This document shows, piece by piece, positions 17,548 through 29,300 of a DNA stretch of 64,000 nt. The notes below the pieces were generated by a model. The model was not told where the DNA came from. It was given only the letters and a program-made list of their open reading frames with translations, and did no database searches. This DNA is from an uncultured delta proteobacterium (GTDB lineage: Bacteria > Myxococcota_A > Polyangia > Polyangiales > Polyangiaceae), in contig CAIVJW010000027.1 in the NCBI GenBank assembly GCA_903906315.1, positions 1 to 64,000 on the forward strand. The letters run 5' to 3'. Numbering within the stretch: the first letter of the stretch is position 1; each line of letters opens with the position of its first letter. Both the position numbers and the translations under genes were made by a program.

Positions 17548-18698
17548 GCGGGCTCCTCGTCGTCGCCGGCGAGGGATCGGGAGACCGGATCGCCGCGAGC
17601 GCGCTGCGCGAGCTGCGCGACCGGGACCTCGTGAGCTTCGGCCTCGGAGGCACCGCGTGCCGCGCCGCCGGGATGCGGATCGTGGCCGACGCCTCGAGCA
17701 CCGCCGCGATGGGGATCTCCGACGTGGCGCGCCGGGCACCCGCGATCCTCGGCGCCGTGCGCGCCCTCCTCGACGCCGCGCGGCGCGATCGGCCGGACGC
17801 GGCGCTGCTGGTTGACTTCACCGAGCTGAACGCGCTGCTCGGTCGCTGGCTGCGGGCGCGGGGCGTACGGGTGCTGTGGTGCGTGGCGCCCCAAGTCTGG
17901 GCGTGGCGGCGCAGTCGCCTGCGCACGCTCGGGCGCTCGCTCGACCGGCTCGCGGTCGTGCTGCCGTTCGAGGAGCCGCTGTGGCGCGCGCACGGCGTCG
18001 ACGCGCGCTACGTCGGCCACCCCGCGCTCGAGGTGCCCTCGATCCCCCGCATCGCCGCGCGCGCGCGCCTCGGAATAGTGGGCGACGCGCGCGCGATCGG
18101 GCTCCTCCCCGGCAGCCGCGCCGGCGAGGTCCGCCGCATCGCGCCCGTGCTGGCCGCCGCGGCTCGCAGGCTCCTCGACGACCGAGACGTCGACGAAGCC
18201 GTCCTCCTCGAGGCGCCGGCCCTCGACGCCGCCGCGCGCGCAGCGTTGCGAGATGCGGGGCGGTCCCACGGCGTGCGCGTCGCCGCGGCCGATCCCGAGC
18301 ACGGCGCCGCGCCCTTGCTCGGCGCGCTCGACGCCGTGGTCTGCGCGTCCGGCACCGCGAGCCTCGAGGCAGCGCTCGCGGGCGTCCCCGTCGCCGTCGC
18401 ACACCGCCTCGACCCGCTCGCGTGGGCCGTCGCGCGGCGCCTCGTCCACGCTCCGCACGTCGCCTTGCCGAACGTGATCGTCGGCGTGCGCGCCGTGCCG
18501 GAGCTGCTCCAGCGCGACGCCACGCCCGAGGCGGTCGCCGCCGCCGCCCGCACGCTCCTCGGCGCGGAGGCAAAGCCCCGCGCCACCGCGCTCGCGTCAC
18601 GCCTTCGATCCACGCTCTCCGACGGCGACGGCCGCCCGTTCGGCGCGCGGCTCGCGGCGCTCCTCGACGACTGGCTCGCCGCCGCGGCTACGCGGTGA
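17544..18698 (+). CDS. lpxB: Lipid-A-disaccharide synthase
   Basis: 384 residues from a GTG overlapping the rnd stop. LpxB (GT19) joins UDP-2,3-diacylglucosamine and lipid X into lipid A disaccharide at the inner membrane. It has the family segments [12 protein letters not shown] (usually AGEASGD), [32 protein letters not shown] and a C-terminal [19 protein letters not shown] substrate loop. Length is typical. The gene is separated from any other lpx gene in the window and its 3' end overlaps the convergent bioB gene by 11 bases. The Gly in AGEGSGD is a small departure from the consensus. Confidence 0.88.
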   Translation: MSGLLVVAGEGSGDRIAASALRELRDRDLVSFGLGGTACRAAGMRIVADASSTAAMGISDVARRAPAILGAVRALLDAARRDRPDAALLVDFTELNALLGRWLRARGVRVLWCVAPQVWAWRRSRLRTLGRSLDRLAVVLPFEEPLWRAHGVDARYVGHPALEVPSIPRIAARARLGIVGDARAIGLLPGSRAGEVRRIAPVLAAAARRLLDDRDVDEAVLLEAPALDAAARAALRDAGRSHGVRVAAADPEHGAAPLLGALDAVVCASGTASLEAALAGVPVAVAHRLDPLAWAVARRLVHAPHVALPNVIVGVRAVPELLQRDATPEAVAAAARTLLGAEAKPRATALASRLRSTLSDGDGRPFGARLAALLDDWLAAAATR

Positions 18699-19653
18699 GC
18701 GGCACCAGGCCGGCCACGCGGATCATCTCCGCGTCGCGATCCTCGCCCGGGTTCGGCGTGGTGAGGAGCTTCTCTCCGTAGAAGATCGAGTTTGCGCCCG
18801 CGTAGAGGGCCATCAGCTGCGCCTCGCGCGAGAGCTCCGTGCGCCCCGCCGACAGGCGCACGCGCGCGAGCGGGAACAGGATGCGCGCCACGGCCACCAT
18901 GCGAACGAGCTCGAGCGGGTCGACCGGCGGCAGCGCCTCGAGCGGCGTGCCGGGCACGCGCACGAGGGCGTTGATCGGCACGCTCTCCGGGTGAGGCGTG
19001 AGGCGCACGAGCTCGATCAACATCGCGCAGCGATCGGCCACCGTCTCGCCCATCCCGATGATGCCGCCCGAGCAGACGCGGATGCCGGCGCGCTGCACGG
19101 CGCCGAGCGTGTTCAGTCGGTCGTCGAACGTCCGCGTCGAGACGATCGACCGGTACGCGTCGCGCGACGTGTCGAGGTTGTGGTTGTACGCGTCGAGCCC
19201 CGCGTCCTTGAGCCGACGCGCCTGATCGTCGTCGAGCATCCCGAGCGTGCAGCACGCCTCGAGGCCGAGGCCCTTCACGCCGCGGACCATGTCGAGCATG
19301 CGGTCGAACGCGGGCCCCTCCTTCACCTCGCGCCACGCCGCGCCCATGCAGAAGCGCGTCGCTCCGGCTGCGCGGGCGCGACGCGCCGAGTCGATCACGG
19401 CCTCGAGGTCGAGCATGCGCTCGGCCGGGACGTCGGACTTGTGGTGCGACGACTGCGGGCAGTAGCCGCAGTCCTCGGGGCAGCCGCCGGTCTTGACGCT
19501 GAGCAGGGTACACAGCTGCAGCTCGCTCGGCCCGTGCGCGGCGAGGTGCACCTCGCGGGAGCGATCGATGAGCTCGAAAAGCGGCAGATCGTGGAGGGCC
19601 ACGACCTCGTCGAGGCGCCAGTCGTGGCGCGCTTCGGGCTGGACGGCGTTCAT
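18688..19653 (-). CDS. bioB: Biotin synthase
   Basis: 321 residues. Radical SAM enzyme inserting sulfur into dethiobiotin, the last step of biotin synthesis. The CxxxCxxC cluster motif is Cys58, Cys62 and Cys65 in [16 protein letters not shown]. Family features that follow include FCMGAAWR, the [12 protein letters not shown] block, [11 protein letters not shown] and a C-terminal [19 protein letters not shown] segment. Length is typical. No other bio gene is nearby. On the minus strand TAGTAG sits six bases before the ATG, possibly another short-leader promoter. Confidence 0.97.
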   Translation of the reverse strand: MNAVQPEARHDWRLDEVVALHDLPLFELIDRSREVHLAAHGPSELQLCTLLSVKTGGCPEDCGYCPQSSHHKSDVPAERMLDLEAVIDSARRARAAGATRFCMGAAWREVKEGPAFDRMLDMVRGVKGLGLEACCTLGMLDDDQARRLKDAGLDAYNHNLDTSRDAYRSIVSTRTFDDRLNTLGAVQRAGIRVCSGGIIGMGETVADRCAMLIELVRLTPHPESVPINALVRVPGTPLEALPPVDPLELVRMVAVARILFPLARVRLSAGRTELSREAQLMALYAGANSIFYGEKLLTTPNPGEDRDAEMIRVAGLVPLTA

Positions 19654-19744
19654 GGGGCTCTACTAGCCGAGGAGTCCGGCCGAGTCCAAGCCGCGTGAGA
19701 CGCGCCCGCTCCGGCGATCGCGCGCCCTCCGCGCAGCGCCGGCG

Positions 19745-20797
19745 CTAGAACAACGACGCGGCCTTCGCGACGTCCTTGGCGACCACGCCCTGCGCGGCCA
19801 GCTGCTGCGCGTGCATCGCGAAGGTCTGCATGCCGTACGGGCTCACGCCCTTCTCCATCAGGTCCTTGAGCGACGGATTCGTGTCCGGGCGCCGGATCGA
19901 CTCGCGCACCGTCCCCGTCGCCACCAGCACCTCGGCGAGCAGCACCATGCCGGACTCGTCGCGCTTCGGCAGGAGGCGCTGCGCCATGATGCCCTGGAGG
20001 CTGTCGCCGAGACGGTCGCGCAGCTCGGAGGGGTTCTTCGCGAGCGCGATCAGGCGGCTGAGGGTGCGCCCGACGTCCGGCGTGTGCAGCGTCGACAGCA
20101 CGAGGTGCCCCGTCTCGGCCGCCTGAAGGGCGATCTCCATCGTGTCCTCGTCGCGGATCTCGCCGACGAGGATGACGTCGGGGTCCTGGCGGAGCGCGGC
20201 GCGCAGGGCGCCGGCGAACGTCTGCGTGTCGAGGCCGATCTCCCGCTGGCTCACGCTCGATCGGTTGTCCGCGTGCACGAACTCGATCGGGTCCTCGATC
20301 GTCACGATGTGCTTCGCGTAGTTGTTATTGATGTGGCCGATCATCGCCGCGAGGCTCGACGTCTTGCCGGAGCCCGTCGGACCGACCACGAGCACGAGGC
20401 CGCGGTCGAGCTCGGCGAGGCCCCGCACCGCGGTCGGCACGCCGAGCTCGTCGAACTGGGGGATTCGCAGCGGCACGGCGCGCATCACGAGCGCGAGCGA
20501 GTTGCGCTGCCGGTAGATGTTCACGCGGAAGCGGCCGAGCGCCGGCACCTCGTACGAGGTGTCGTACTCCTGGAGGGTCGAGACCTGCTCGCGCGCCGAT
20601 CGACCGGCGAGCACGAGGCGCGCGGCGGCCTCCGTGTCCTCCGGCCGGATCTTGTCGACGCGGAAGTAGACGATGTCGCCATGCACGCGCGCGCCCGGCG
20701 GCTGACCGACCTTGAGGTGGATGTCGCTGGCGCCAGCGGCGAGGGCCTTGCCGAGGAGCTGGTGGAGAAACGCCTCGCTCGAGTACGGGGTCGACAC
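19745..20797 (-). CDS. pilT: PilT-type twitching motility ATPase
   Basis: 350 residues from the GTG at 20797, where homology begins (MSTPYSSEAFLHQLL); the frame continues upstream without protein-like content. Hexameric motor that depolymerises type IV pili during retraction. Walker A GPTGSGKT at 139-146, Asp box TIEDPIEF, Walker B region DPDVILVGEIRDEDTM near 206-220 and His box HLVLSTLHT at 231-239 are all intact. The C-terminal segment TVRESIRR stands where PilT has its AIRE-type motif. It is encoded alone, 41 kb from the pilins near the window end, so it may be one of several PilT paralogues. Confidence 0.9.
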   Translation of the reverse strand: MSTPYSSEAFLHQLLGKALAAGASDIHLKVGQPPGARVHGDIVYFRVDKIRPEDTEAAARLVLAGRSAREQVSTLQEYDTSYEVPALGRFRVNIYRQRNSLALVMRAVPLRIPQFDELGVPTAVRGLAELDRGLVLVVGPTGSGKTSSLAAMIGHINNNYAKHIVTIEDPIEFVHADNRSSVSQREIGLDTQTFAGALRAALRQDPDVILVGEIRDEDTMEIALQAAETGHLVLSTLHTPDVGRTLSRLIALAKNPSELRDRLGDSLQGIMAQRLLPKRDESGMVLLAEVLVATGTVRESIRRPDTNPSLKDLMEKGVSPYGMQTFAMHAQQLAAQGVVAKDVAKAASLF

Positions 20798-20804
20798 GAG
20801 CCCG

Positions 20805-20810
20805 AAGCTA
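20805..20810 (-). promoter_or_regulatory. TAGCTT -10-like hexamer, leaderless spacing
   Basis: On the minus strand TAGCTT is followed by seven bases and the pilT GTG at 20797. Confidence 0.4.
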
Positions 20811-20909
20811 CCGCAAGTCGGTCGAGGCGAACGATCTTCGGCGCAAGGCGCCGGCCGACGCCGCCACCTCGACGCACCAGAAGGCCGAAACCGCGGGAGA
20901 TCTCGGGCG

Positions 20910-22972
<2,063 letters not shown>

Positions 22973-23094
22973 CTAGGCGGCCCCGCGCGGCGACGCAAGG
23001 TCGGGAAGTCGCCGGCGTCCCCGCCCCGAGACCGCTTGCGCCCGAGGCGCCGCGCGTCAACCTTGTCGGCCGAGGCGCCGAGGCCGCGCCGCAC

Positions 23095-23100
23095 GAGGAG
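23095..23100 (+). promoter_or_regulatory. Ribosome binding site deciding the selenoprotein start
   Basis: GAGGAG lies five bases before the GTG at 23106. This strong site, with no other start codon between it and the GTG, fixes the start of the short selenoprotein gene. Confidence 0.75.
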
Positions 23101-23105
23101 ACATC

Positions 23106-23324
23106 GTGGACATCGTCATCCGCTACTGCGTGGTCTGAAACTACAAGCCGAGGGCTGCGAGTCTCGCGGCCGAAATCGAGCGCGCGATGGGGGAACCCCC
23201 GCGGGTCGTGGCAGGCAAGACGGGCCAGTTCGACGTCCTCGTGGACGGGGCCATCGTCTTCTCGAAGCAGGCGGAGGGCCGGTTCCCCGAGCCCGCGGAG
23301 GTGATCGCGAAGCTCGGGCGCTGA
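23106..23324 (+). CDS. selW: SelW-like (Rdx family) selenoprotein
   Basis: 72 residues encoded by 73 codons including the stop, with an in-frame TGA at 23136-23138 that I read as selenocysteine at residue 11. The N-terminus MDIVIRYCVVUNYKPRAASL matches the Rdx/SelW thioredoxin-like fold, whose CxxU or CxxC redox motif follows the first beta strand (compare YCGAUGYKPK of animal SelW). The rest is colinear with the family: a helix LAAEIERAMG, GKTGQFDVLVDGAIVFSK, then EGRFPEPAEV, and a true TGA stop. Reading past the TGA restores the conserved family sequence on both sides, which argues against a pseudogene. A hairpin follows as expected for a bacterial SECIS. Proposed role: thiol or selenol redox, partner unknown. 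Ordinary gene calling would split or miss it. Confidence 0.9.
23153..23171 (+). promoter_or_regulatory. Candidate bacterial SECIS hairpin
   Basis: A seven-pair stem (GGCTGCG with CGCGGCC, including one G-U) closes a five-base loop AGTCT. The loop starts 21 bases after the TGA at 23136-23138, within the spacing known for bacterial SECIS elements, and carries a G at its second position as required for SelB recognition in the usual model. It lies inside the coding sequence and remains translatable. Confidence 0.65.
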
Positions 23325-23380
23325 CGCGCGCCTCACGACGGGACCGCGAACGGCCCGGGGTAGCGCGCACCGCCCGCGCG

Positions 23381-24388
23381 CTAGATCACGTCCTCGATCG
23401 CCCGCACGGTCGCCTCGATGCCGTGCTCGTGGCGGTAGCCCATGAGGTCCCGCGCGCGGCGGTCGTCGACCATGCACACGTAGCGAATGTGGTCGAGCTC
23501 GGGCGCGGGAAACGAGGTCGCGCGGTACTTCCACAGGCGCGAGACGGCACTCTTCGCGATCGAATGCGGCACGGCGATGCGGGGGCGCCCGGTGAGCCCG
23601 ACCAGGCGCGACAGCGGCAGCCCCGGCGGGCCGGCGAGGTTGAAGATGCCGCGCGTGCCCGGCTTCAGGGCCTGCACGATCGCGTTGACGATGTCGTCCT
23701 GGTGGATGACCTGCACCATCGGATCGAACCCGAGCAGGGTCGGGATGACCGACAGGCGCAGGTAGTTCGACGGCGCGTTGCGCACGGACCCGACGATGTG
23801 CGTCGGCCGCAGGATCACCGTCTCGGTCTCCGGCCGCTTCCAGAAGAACGACTGCGCGAGCATGTCGACCTCGATGAGGTCGCGGATCTCGCTGAACGAA
23901 GCGCCGCCGAGCAGCGGCGCGTCCTCGGTCAGGAACTGCGGGTTGTCGGGGCGCGGGCCGTACACCGAGGCGCTCGAGAGCACGATGACCTTGGGTATCT
24001 CGTACTGGGCGACGTACTCAAGCAGGCGCTGAAAGCCGGCGACGTTCCAGGTGTGGTGCTCCGCCTGGCTCGCGCGCGGGTCGTGCATCACGCCGAGGTG
24101 CACGAGCGCGGCGATGCGCTCCTGCCGGAAGACGTCCTGCGTCTTCTTGCGACGGATGTCGATCTGGTGGTGGACGACGTCCTTCGGCCGACCGGGGAAC
24201 TCGCGCCGATCGATGCCGATCACCCCGCGCTCGCGGTGCAGGCGTCGCGCGAGCCTCCGCCCGAGGCGGCCGCAGATCCCGGTGATGAGCACCGGCCGCG
24301 ACGCGAGATCGTCGTCCTCGGCGGCCTTGCGGCCCTTCGTGGCGGCCTTCCCGCGCGCCGCCGCCCCCTCGCGCTTGGCGTTCGTCAT
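23381..24388 (-). CDS. Extended SDR (NAD-dependent epimerase/dehydratase-like)
   Basis: 335 residues from the ATG at 24388 (an upstream TTG would add 13 residues). An N-terminal Lys/Ala-rich stretch (~25 residues) is followed by a Rossmann fold with GICGRLGRRLARRL at the coenzyme loop, VLSSASVYGP, and a region ending in IFNLAGPPGLPLSRL. The catalytic YxxxK is not obvious, so chemistry is uncertain. Extended SDRs act on nucleotide sugars or lipid intermediates. It is divergent from an acyltransferase gene and sits next to the selenoprotein. The substrate is not assignable from sequence. Confidence 0.8.
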   Translation of the reverse strand: MTNAKREGAAARGKAATKGRKAAEDDDLASRPVLITGICGRLGRRLARRLHRERGVIGIDRREFPGRPKDVVHHQIDIRRKKTQDVFRQERIAALVHLGVMHDPRASQAEHHTWNVAGFQRLLEYVAQYEIPKVIVLSSASVYGPRPDNPQFLTEDAPLLGGASFSEIRDLIEVDMLAQSFFWKRPETETVILRPTHIVGSVRNAPSNYLRLSVIPTLLGFDPMVQVIHQDDIVNAIVQALKPGTRGIFNLAGPPGLPLSRLVGLTGRPRIAVPHSIAKSAVSRLWKYRATSFPAPELDHIRYVCMVDDRRARDLMGYRHEHGIEATVRAIEDVI

Positions 24389-24479
24389 CGGAGGCCGAGA
24401 GTCGCCGCCGTCGGGCGGGCGAGTCAAGCGGCGGCGTGCGACGTTGCCCTCGGGGGTGTGCGCCGACCGGCAGCGGCGC

Positions 24480-24485
24480 TAGAGG
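24480..24485 (+). promoter_or_regulatory. TAGAGG -10-like hexamer near start
   Basis: TAGAGG is followed by nine bases and the ATG at 24495. The same bases also contain AGAGG, which could act as a Shine-Dalgarno at nine-base spacing, so the two readings compete. Confidence 0.25.
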
Positions 24486-24494
24486 TTGCGGGCC

Positions 24495-25421
24495 ATGGAC
24501 GCCTCGCGCGCGCTCGCCCGCATCGCCGACTTCGCCACCCGCGACGCGCTGCCCTTCGCGCGCCTCGTCTCGAACGGCGTGCAGCGCACCGCCGACGAGC
24601 TCGCGATCCGCATGCTCGGGAGCGATTTCGAGGATCGCCTGCGCCGCGTGCCGATCGTCCTCGCGGGCGGCGGCGTCGACCCGTTCGGCCTCGACATGTC
24701 CTGGGCGAAGTACTCGATGGGCGTCGGCGCCTTCTTCCATCGCTTCTATTTCCGCAGCGAGGTGCGCGACATCGACCGCGTGCCGCCCGGGCGCGTGCTG
24801 CTCATCTCCAACCACTCCGGCCAGCTCCCGTTCGATGGAATGGTGATCGTCGCGTCGATGTTCCTCGACGCGGAGCCGCCGCGGGTCGTGCGCAGCATGG
24901 TCGAGAAGTGGACGCAGACCCTGCCCTTCGTCTCGACGTTCTTCTCGCGCTGCGGCCAGGTCGTCGGCGTGCCCGAGAACGCGCGCCGCCTCCTCGAGCT
25001 CGGCGAGGCCATCCTCGTGTTCCCCGAGGGCGCGCGCGGCATCTCCAAGCCCTTCGTCGACCGCTACCACCTGACGGACTTCGGCCTCGGCTTCATGCGC
25101 CTCGCGCTCGAGACGAAGACGCCGATCGTGCCGATCGCGGTGGTCGGCGGCGAGGAGCAGTACGTCTCGCTCGGCAACCTCGATCGGGTGGCGAAGCTGA
25201 TGGGGGCGCCGTCGTTCCCCCTGATGCCGCAGCTGCTCGTGCCGGGCGGGCAACTGCCGCTGCCGACGAAGTACCGGGTGCACTTCGGCGAGCCGATGTG
25301 GTTCGACGGCGACCCCGACGACGACGACGCGGTGATCGACGAGAAGGTCCAGCGCGTGAAGGCGACGATCCAGTCGATGCTGAACCGCGGCCTGAAGCAG
25401 CGGAAGGCGATCTTCTGGTAG
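24495..25421 (+). CDS. Lysophospholipid acyltransferase (PlsC-like)
   Basis: 308 residues from the ATG at 24495; a TTG nine bases upstream is in frame but less likely. Acyl transfer to a lysophospholipid or glycerol-type acceptor at the inner membrane. Block I is NHSGQLPFDG, where His and Asp are separated by six residues instead of the usual four, as in DGAT-like and related LPLAT families. Block III FPEGARGI is intact. A hydrophobic segment around residues 100-120 may sit on the membrane. It is divergent from the SDR gene with ~106 bases between. Substrate uncertain. Confidence 0.8.
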   Translation: MDASRALARIADFATRDALPFARLVSNGVQRTADELAIRMLGSDFEDRLRRVPIVLAGGGVDPFGLDMSWAKYSMGVGAFFHRFYFRSEVRDIDRVPPGRVLLISNHSGQLPFDGMVIVASMFLDAEPPRVVRSMVEKWTQTLPFVSTFFSRCGQVVGVPENARRLLELGEAILVFPEGARGISKPFVDRYHLTDFGLGFMRLALETKTPIVPIAVVGGEEQYVSLGNLDRVAKLMGAPSFPLMPQLLVPGGQLPLPTKYRVHFGEPMWFDGDPDDDDAVIDEKVQRVKATIQSMLNRGLKQRKAIFW

Positions 25422-25433
25422 CGATCCGGCGGG

Positions 25434-26357
25434 TCAGCCGCCGATCGTGAGCGAGCCGGCGACGCCGCGCGCCTCGACACGCGCGCGTCCGCCGAGCACG
25501 ACCGGCTCGTTGCGCGCGCCGTGACCGACGGGCGCGCCCGCGACGACGGGCACGCCGAGCGCCCCGAGCAGCTCGCGCGCGACGTCGCCGACGGTGACGC
25601 CGTCCGGGTTCGCGTCGCACTGGTCGAAATCGCCCAGAACGAAGGCGGAAGCGCGGGCGAAATGGCCGCCGACGATCAGCGTCGTCAGCACGCGATCGAG
25701 GCGGTACGGCCGCTCGCCGACGTCCTCGATCAGCACGACGGCGCCTTCGGGCACGGCGAGCCGCCCCGCGGCGGCGCAGGCGTGGAGCAGCGTCAGATTG
25801 CCTCCGAAGAGGGGCCCCTCGGCGGCGCCCGGCCGCAGCACCTCCAGCCCCTCGAACCGGCGCTCGTCGGTCGGGTGCTCGACCGCCCGGACGAACGCGG
25901 CCCGGGTCGCCGCGTCACCGCGGCCGAGCGCCGTCGCGTGACAGGAGTGAAGCGATCCGACGCCAACGCGGGCGGCCTCGACGTGGAGCGCGGTCACGTC
26001 GGAGAAGCCGGCGATCCAGCGCGGCCGCTCGGCAAATCCTGCCCAGTCGATCTCGTGGGCGAAGCGATTGGCGCCGTAGCCTCCGCGCGCCGCGACCACG
26101 AGGCGGACGTCGGGGTCCGCGAGCGCGGCTGCGAGCTCGGCCCGACGGCGCGCGTCGGCGCCGGCGAAGTAGCCGCGCTTCGAGAACATCCCTCGATCGA
26201 AGCGCACGCGGTAGCGCGAGCGGAGCCAGCCCAGGCCGAGCCACAACGGCAACGCATCGAACGGACCCGACGGCGCCACGACGGCGACGAGGTCGCCGGG
26301 CCGCAGCGCGGGAGGGAGCCGAAGGCAGGCAGCAGGCGCGACGGCCGCGCCGATCAC
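25434..26357 (-). CDS. LD-carboxypeptidase (peptidase family S66)
   Basis: 307 residues, GTG start overlapping the previous gene's stop by four bases. Removes the terminal D-Ala from murein tetrapeptides (LD bond) or, in the MccF subgroup, detoxifies peptide-nucleotides. Features: an early GDLVAVVAPSGPFD segment, ARGGYGANR, the nucleophile Ser119 in GFSDVTALH, and EDVGERPYRLDR near the catalytic Glu, with a later GHGARNEP containing a His. No signal peptide, so cytoplasmic and a murein-recycling role is likely. It is coupled to the giant TPR protein. Confidence 0.85.
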   Translation of the reverse strand: MIGAAVAPAACLRLPPALRPGDLVAVVAPSGPFDALPLWLGLGWLRSRYRVRFDRGMFSKRGYFAGADARRRAELAAALADPDVRLVVAARGGYGANRFAHEIDWAGFAERPRWIAGFSDVTALHVEAARVGVGSLHSCHATALGRGDAATRAAFVRAVEHPTDERRFEGLEVLRPGAAEGPLFGGNLTLLHACAAAGRLAVPEGAVVLIEDVGERPYRLDRVLTTLIVGGHFARASAFVLGDFDQCDANPDGVTVGDVARELLGALGVPVVAGAPVGHGARNEPVVLGGRARVEARGVAGSLTIGG

Positions 26358-29300
26358 TCGCGCGGGCGCTGGTGCTGGCCCGAGACGTCGTCCTCGAGCA
26401 GCTCGGCGTCGTCGACGTCGGCGATCGAGTCCTCCATGCCGTCGAGCGAGGACGCATGCAGCGGCTGCGCCGACGAGGCTCCCGCTACCGGGGCGTAGCC
26501 GCCCGCGGCGGCCGGATCTGCGCCGCCAGCCGCCTGCGCGACCTGGGCCGCGTGAGCCTGCATCTGCCACGCGAACGCCTGCTGCGGGTCCATTTGCGCG
26601 ATCTGCGCGTAGTAGACGGCCCACGCCGCCGCCTGCGGGTCCACCGCCGCCTGGGCCTGGTAGTACGTCGCGTACTGCGCCGCGGTCGCCGGGTCGATCG
26701 GCGTGAACGGATCGGCGTAGCCGCCCTGCGCTTGCTGCGCTTCGGCCTGGCCGTAGCCCTGCGCTTGCGATGGCTGGGCCGCCCCATCGTCGGGAGCGTA
26801 GGCGACGGCCTGCGCGTCGGACGCGCCGTACGGCGCATACGCGGCCTGCGGGTCCTGCGTCGCCGCGTACGCCGGAGCCGCGAGGGCCTCCGGCTCCCCG
26901 TACGCCTCGGCATACGCCGGAGGGTGCGCCTCCGGAGCGGGGACGTAGGCCGCCGGCTCGGGCTGCGCGTACGGATGCGCGTAGGCGTCCACGCGGGGAG
27001 CTTCGGGCGACCCCGACAGCGGAGCGGACGCGTCGTGGGACACGAACGCGGGAGGGGCCGCGTACGCCGAGGGATTCTGGCCGTAGGACGGCATCCCGTG
27101 CAGCCCGGCGTCGAAGGCCAGCGGCGGCACCGGCAGCGGCACGACGAGGGGCTCGACCGGGGTCGGCTCTGCCACGAGCTCGGGCTCAGCCTCGGCCTCG
27201 AGATCGAGCTCGACCGGCGCGGGTACCGCTACGAACGCCGGCGGGGCCACGAAGGCAATCGGCGGCGGCGGGGCCGGGTCCGGGCTCGCTTCGGCCGGCG
27301 GTCGCTTTGCCATCGTGGGCGGGGCGACCATCGCCGGCGGCGGCGACGACGGCGTGGCCTTCCCGTCGCCATGAGGCGCGGGCGGCGGCGGCGGCCTCTT
27401 CAGCTTGCCGGCCTTGGCGCGCTCGAGACCGGCGCCGGCGTCGGGATCGCCGGCCTTCATGCGGAGCACGCGCCGCCAAGCGTCGGCAGCCTCGCGCGCG
27501 TCGCCCACGTCCTCTTCCCAGATGCGGGCGACCTTGCGAGCGAGCTCGGCGCGCAGCGACGGGTCGCGCCCGCGGAGGATCTGGTCCTCGTAGAGCTGGA
27601 TCATGCCGCGGTGATCGCCAAGCTCGAGCAAGAGCGCCGAGAGCTCGTTCATCACGTCCTGATCGGACGGCGAGAGGTCGTGCAGCTTCTTGAGATCGAC
27701 CGCGGCGCCCTTGCGATCGCCCAGGACCTCGCGGCGCAGCTTGGCGCGACGCTGAAGGAGCTTACGCACGAGCGGGCCGTCGAAGACCTCCTCGAGCGCA
27801 CGGCCGAGCGTGGCCTCGACGCGCGACATGTCCTCGACCTTGAAGCCGAGGTGCTCGAGCGCCTCGAGCGAGGCGTCGTCGACGTGCGTGACGATCGCAT
27901 CACCGAGCCAGCCGAACGCGCGGTCGATGTCGCCGAGATCGCGGTGGGCGATCGTCGCGGCCCGGCGCAGGAGCGCGCCGCGGGTCCGGCCGCCGTCGCG
28001 CGAGCCCTGCCCGCCGGCCGCGAGGGCCTCGGCGAGGATGCTGCGCAGCGCGGTGCTACCGGCGCGCTCGTCGCCGGTCAGCGCGGCGCCCTCGAGACCG
28101 GAGATGGTCTCTTCCTGAACGCCGCCCGAGAGGGCGAGCTCGAAGAACCCGCGCGCGCGGTCGGTCGCGCCGCGCTCGGCGGCGACCTGCGCGGCCCGTG
28201 CGAGAGCGGCGAGGCGATCGGCGGGAAGACGACAGCGGCCGACTTGGCGCTCGTAGAGGTCGATGACGTGCCCGGGAGCCTGCGTCAGCGCGGCGAGGCG
28301 GCCGAGGAGGCCCTCGACCTCGCCGGGAGGGACGCTCGTGAGCGCCGACTCGCCGTGTTGCATGGCCTCGATAGGGTCGACGCCTGCGGCGACGAGCACC
28401 TCGGCCTGGCGAACCAGCTCGGCCGCGCGGGCCGGCCCGGAGAGGTCGCGCGAGAGGATCTCGTGAGCGACGCCGAGCGCGTCCAGGTCCTTCGCCCGCG
28501 TGGCGATCTCCTCGAGGCGCGAGGCGAGCTCACCGTCGGCGCCGCGCGAACGCGCAAGCTCCATCGCCACCTGCACGGCGTCGGTCTCGCGACCGATGGA
28601 AAGAAAGCGCTCGAACGAGCCGCGGAGCGCCTCGTTGCGCTCGGGGCCGGAGCTCGACTCGTGCCACGCGACGAGCTTCGTGGCGACGATGCCCTTCCAG
28701 CCGAGGCGGTCGCCCAGGTCGACGTACGCCTTGCGGCAGGCCTCGTCGCCCTGGTCGGCGAGCTTCTCGAGCCCGGCGAGGGCTTCGTCGCCCCGGCCGA
28801 GCCGGTCGGCCAGCACGTCGGCCAGGCGGCGCGTCATGGCGCTCGCCTCGTCGTCGTCGCCCTCGACCTCGATCAGCGAGGTGAGCAGCGCGGGGACGCG
28901 GTCCCACAGCTCGAGATCCTCGCAGAGCTTGAGCAAGCGCGCGGCGGCGTCGAAGTCCTCCGCGTCGGCCGAGTGGACGACGTCGAGCGCGCGGATCGCG
29001 CCGCGCGGGTCGCCGAGCGGCCCCTCGTACAGCTGACCGAGGCGCTGCGCGATCTCGGTGCGCTCGGGGCCCGCCGTCAGGGCGAGCTCGCGCTCGAGCG
29101 CGTCGGCGGCGCCCTTCGGGTCGTCGCGCTTCTCGGCGAGATCGGCGATGGCCCGGAGCGCCGTGCGGTTGCTCGGGGCCATCCGGTGGATGGCCTCGTA
29201 GCGCTCGATCGCCTGCTCCAGGTCGCCGATGCTGTCGGCGAGCAGCTCCGCCTCGCGAAGCGCGATGGCGAGCTTCTGCTCGGGGTCCGTCGCGGCCGCG

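Noticed and set aside
23106-23324. Reading the selW-like gene as a pseudogene broken by TGA
   Set aside because: Family sequence continues on both sides of the TGA, the Shine-Dalgarno is strong and a SECIS-like hairpin follows. Decay would not normally preserve these together.
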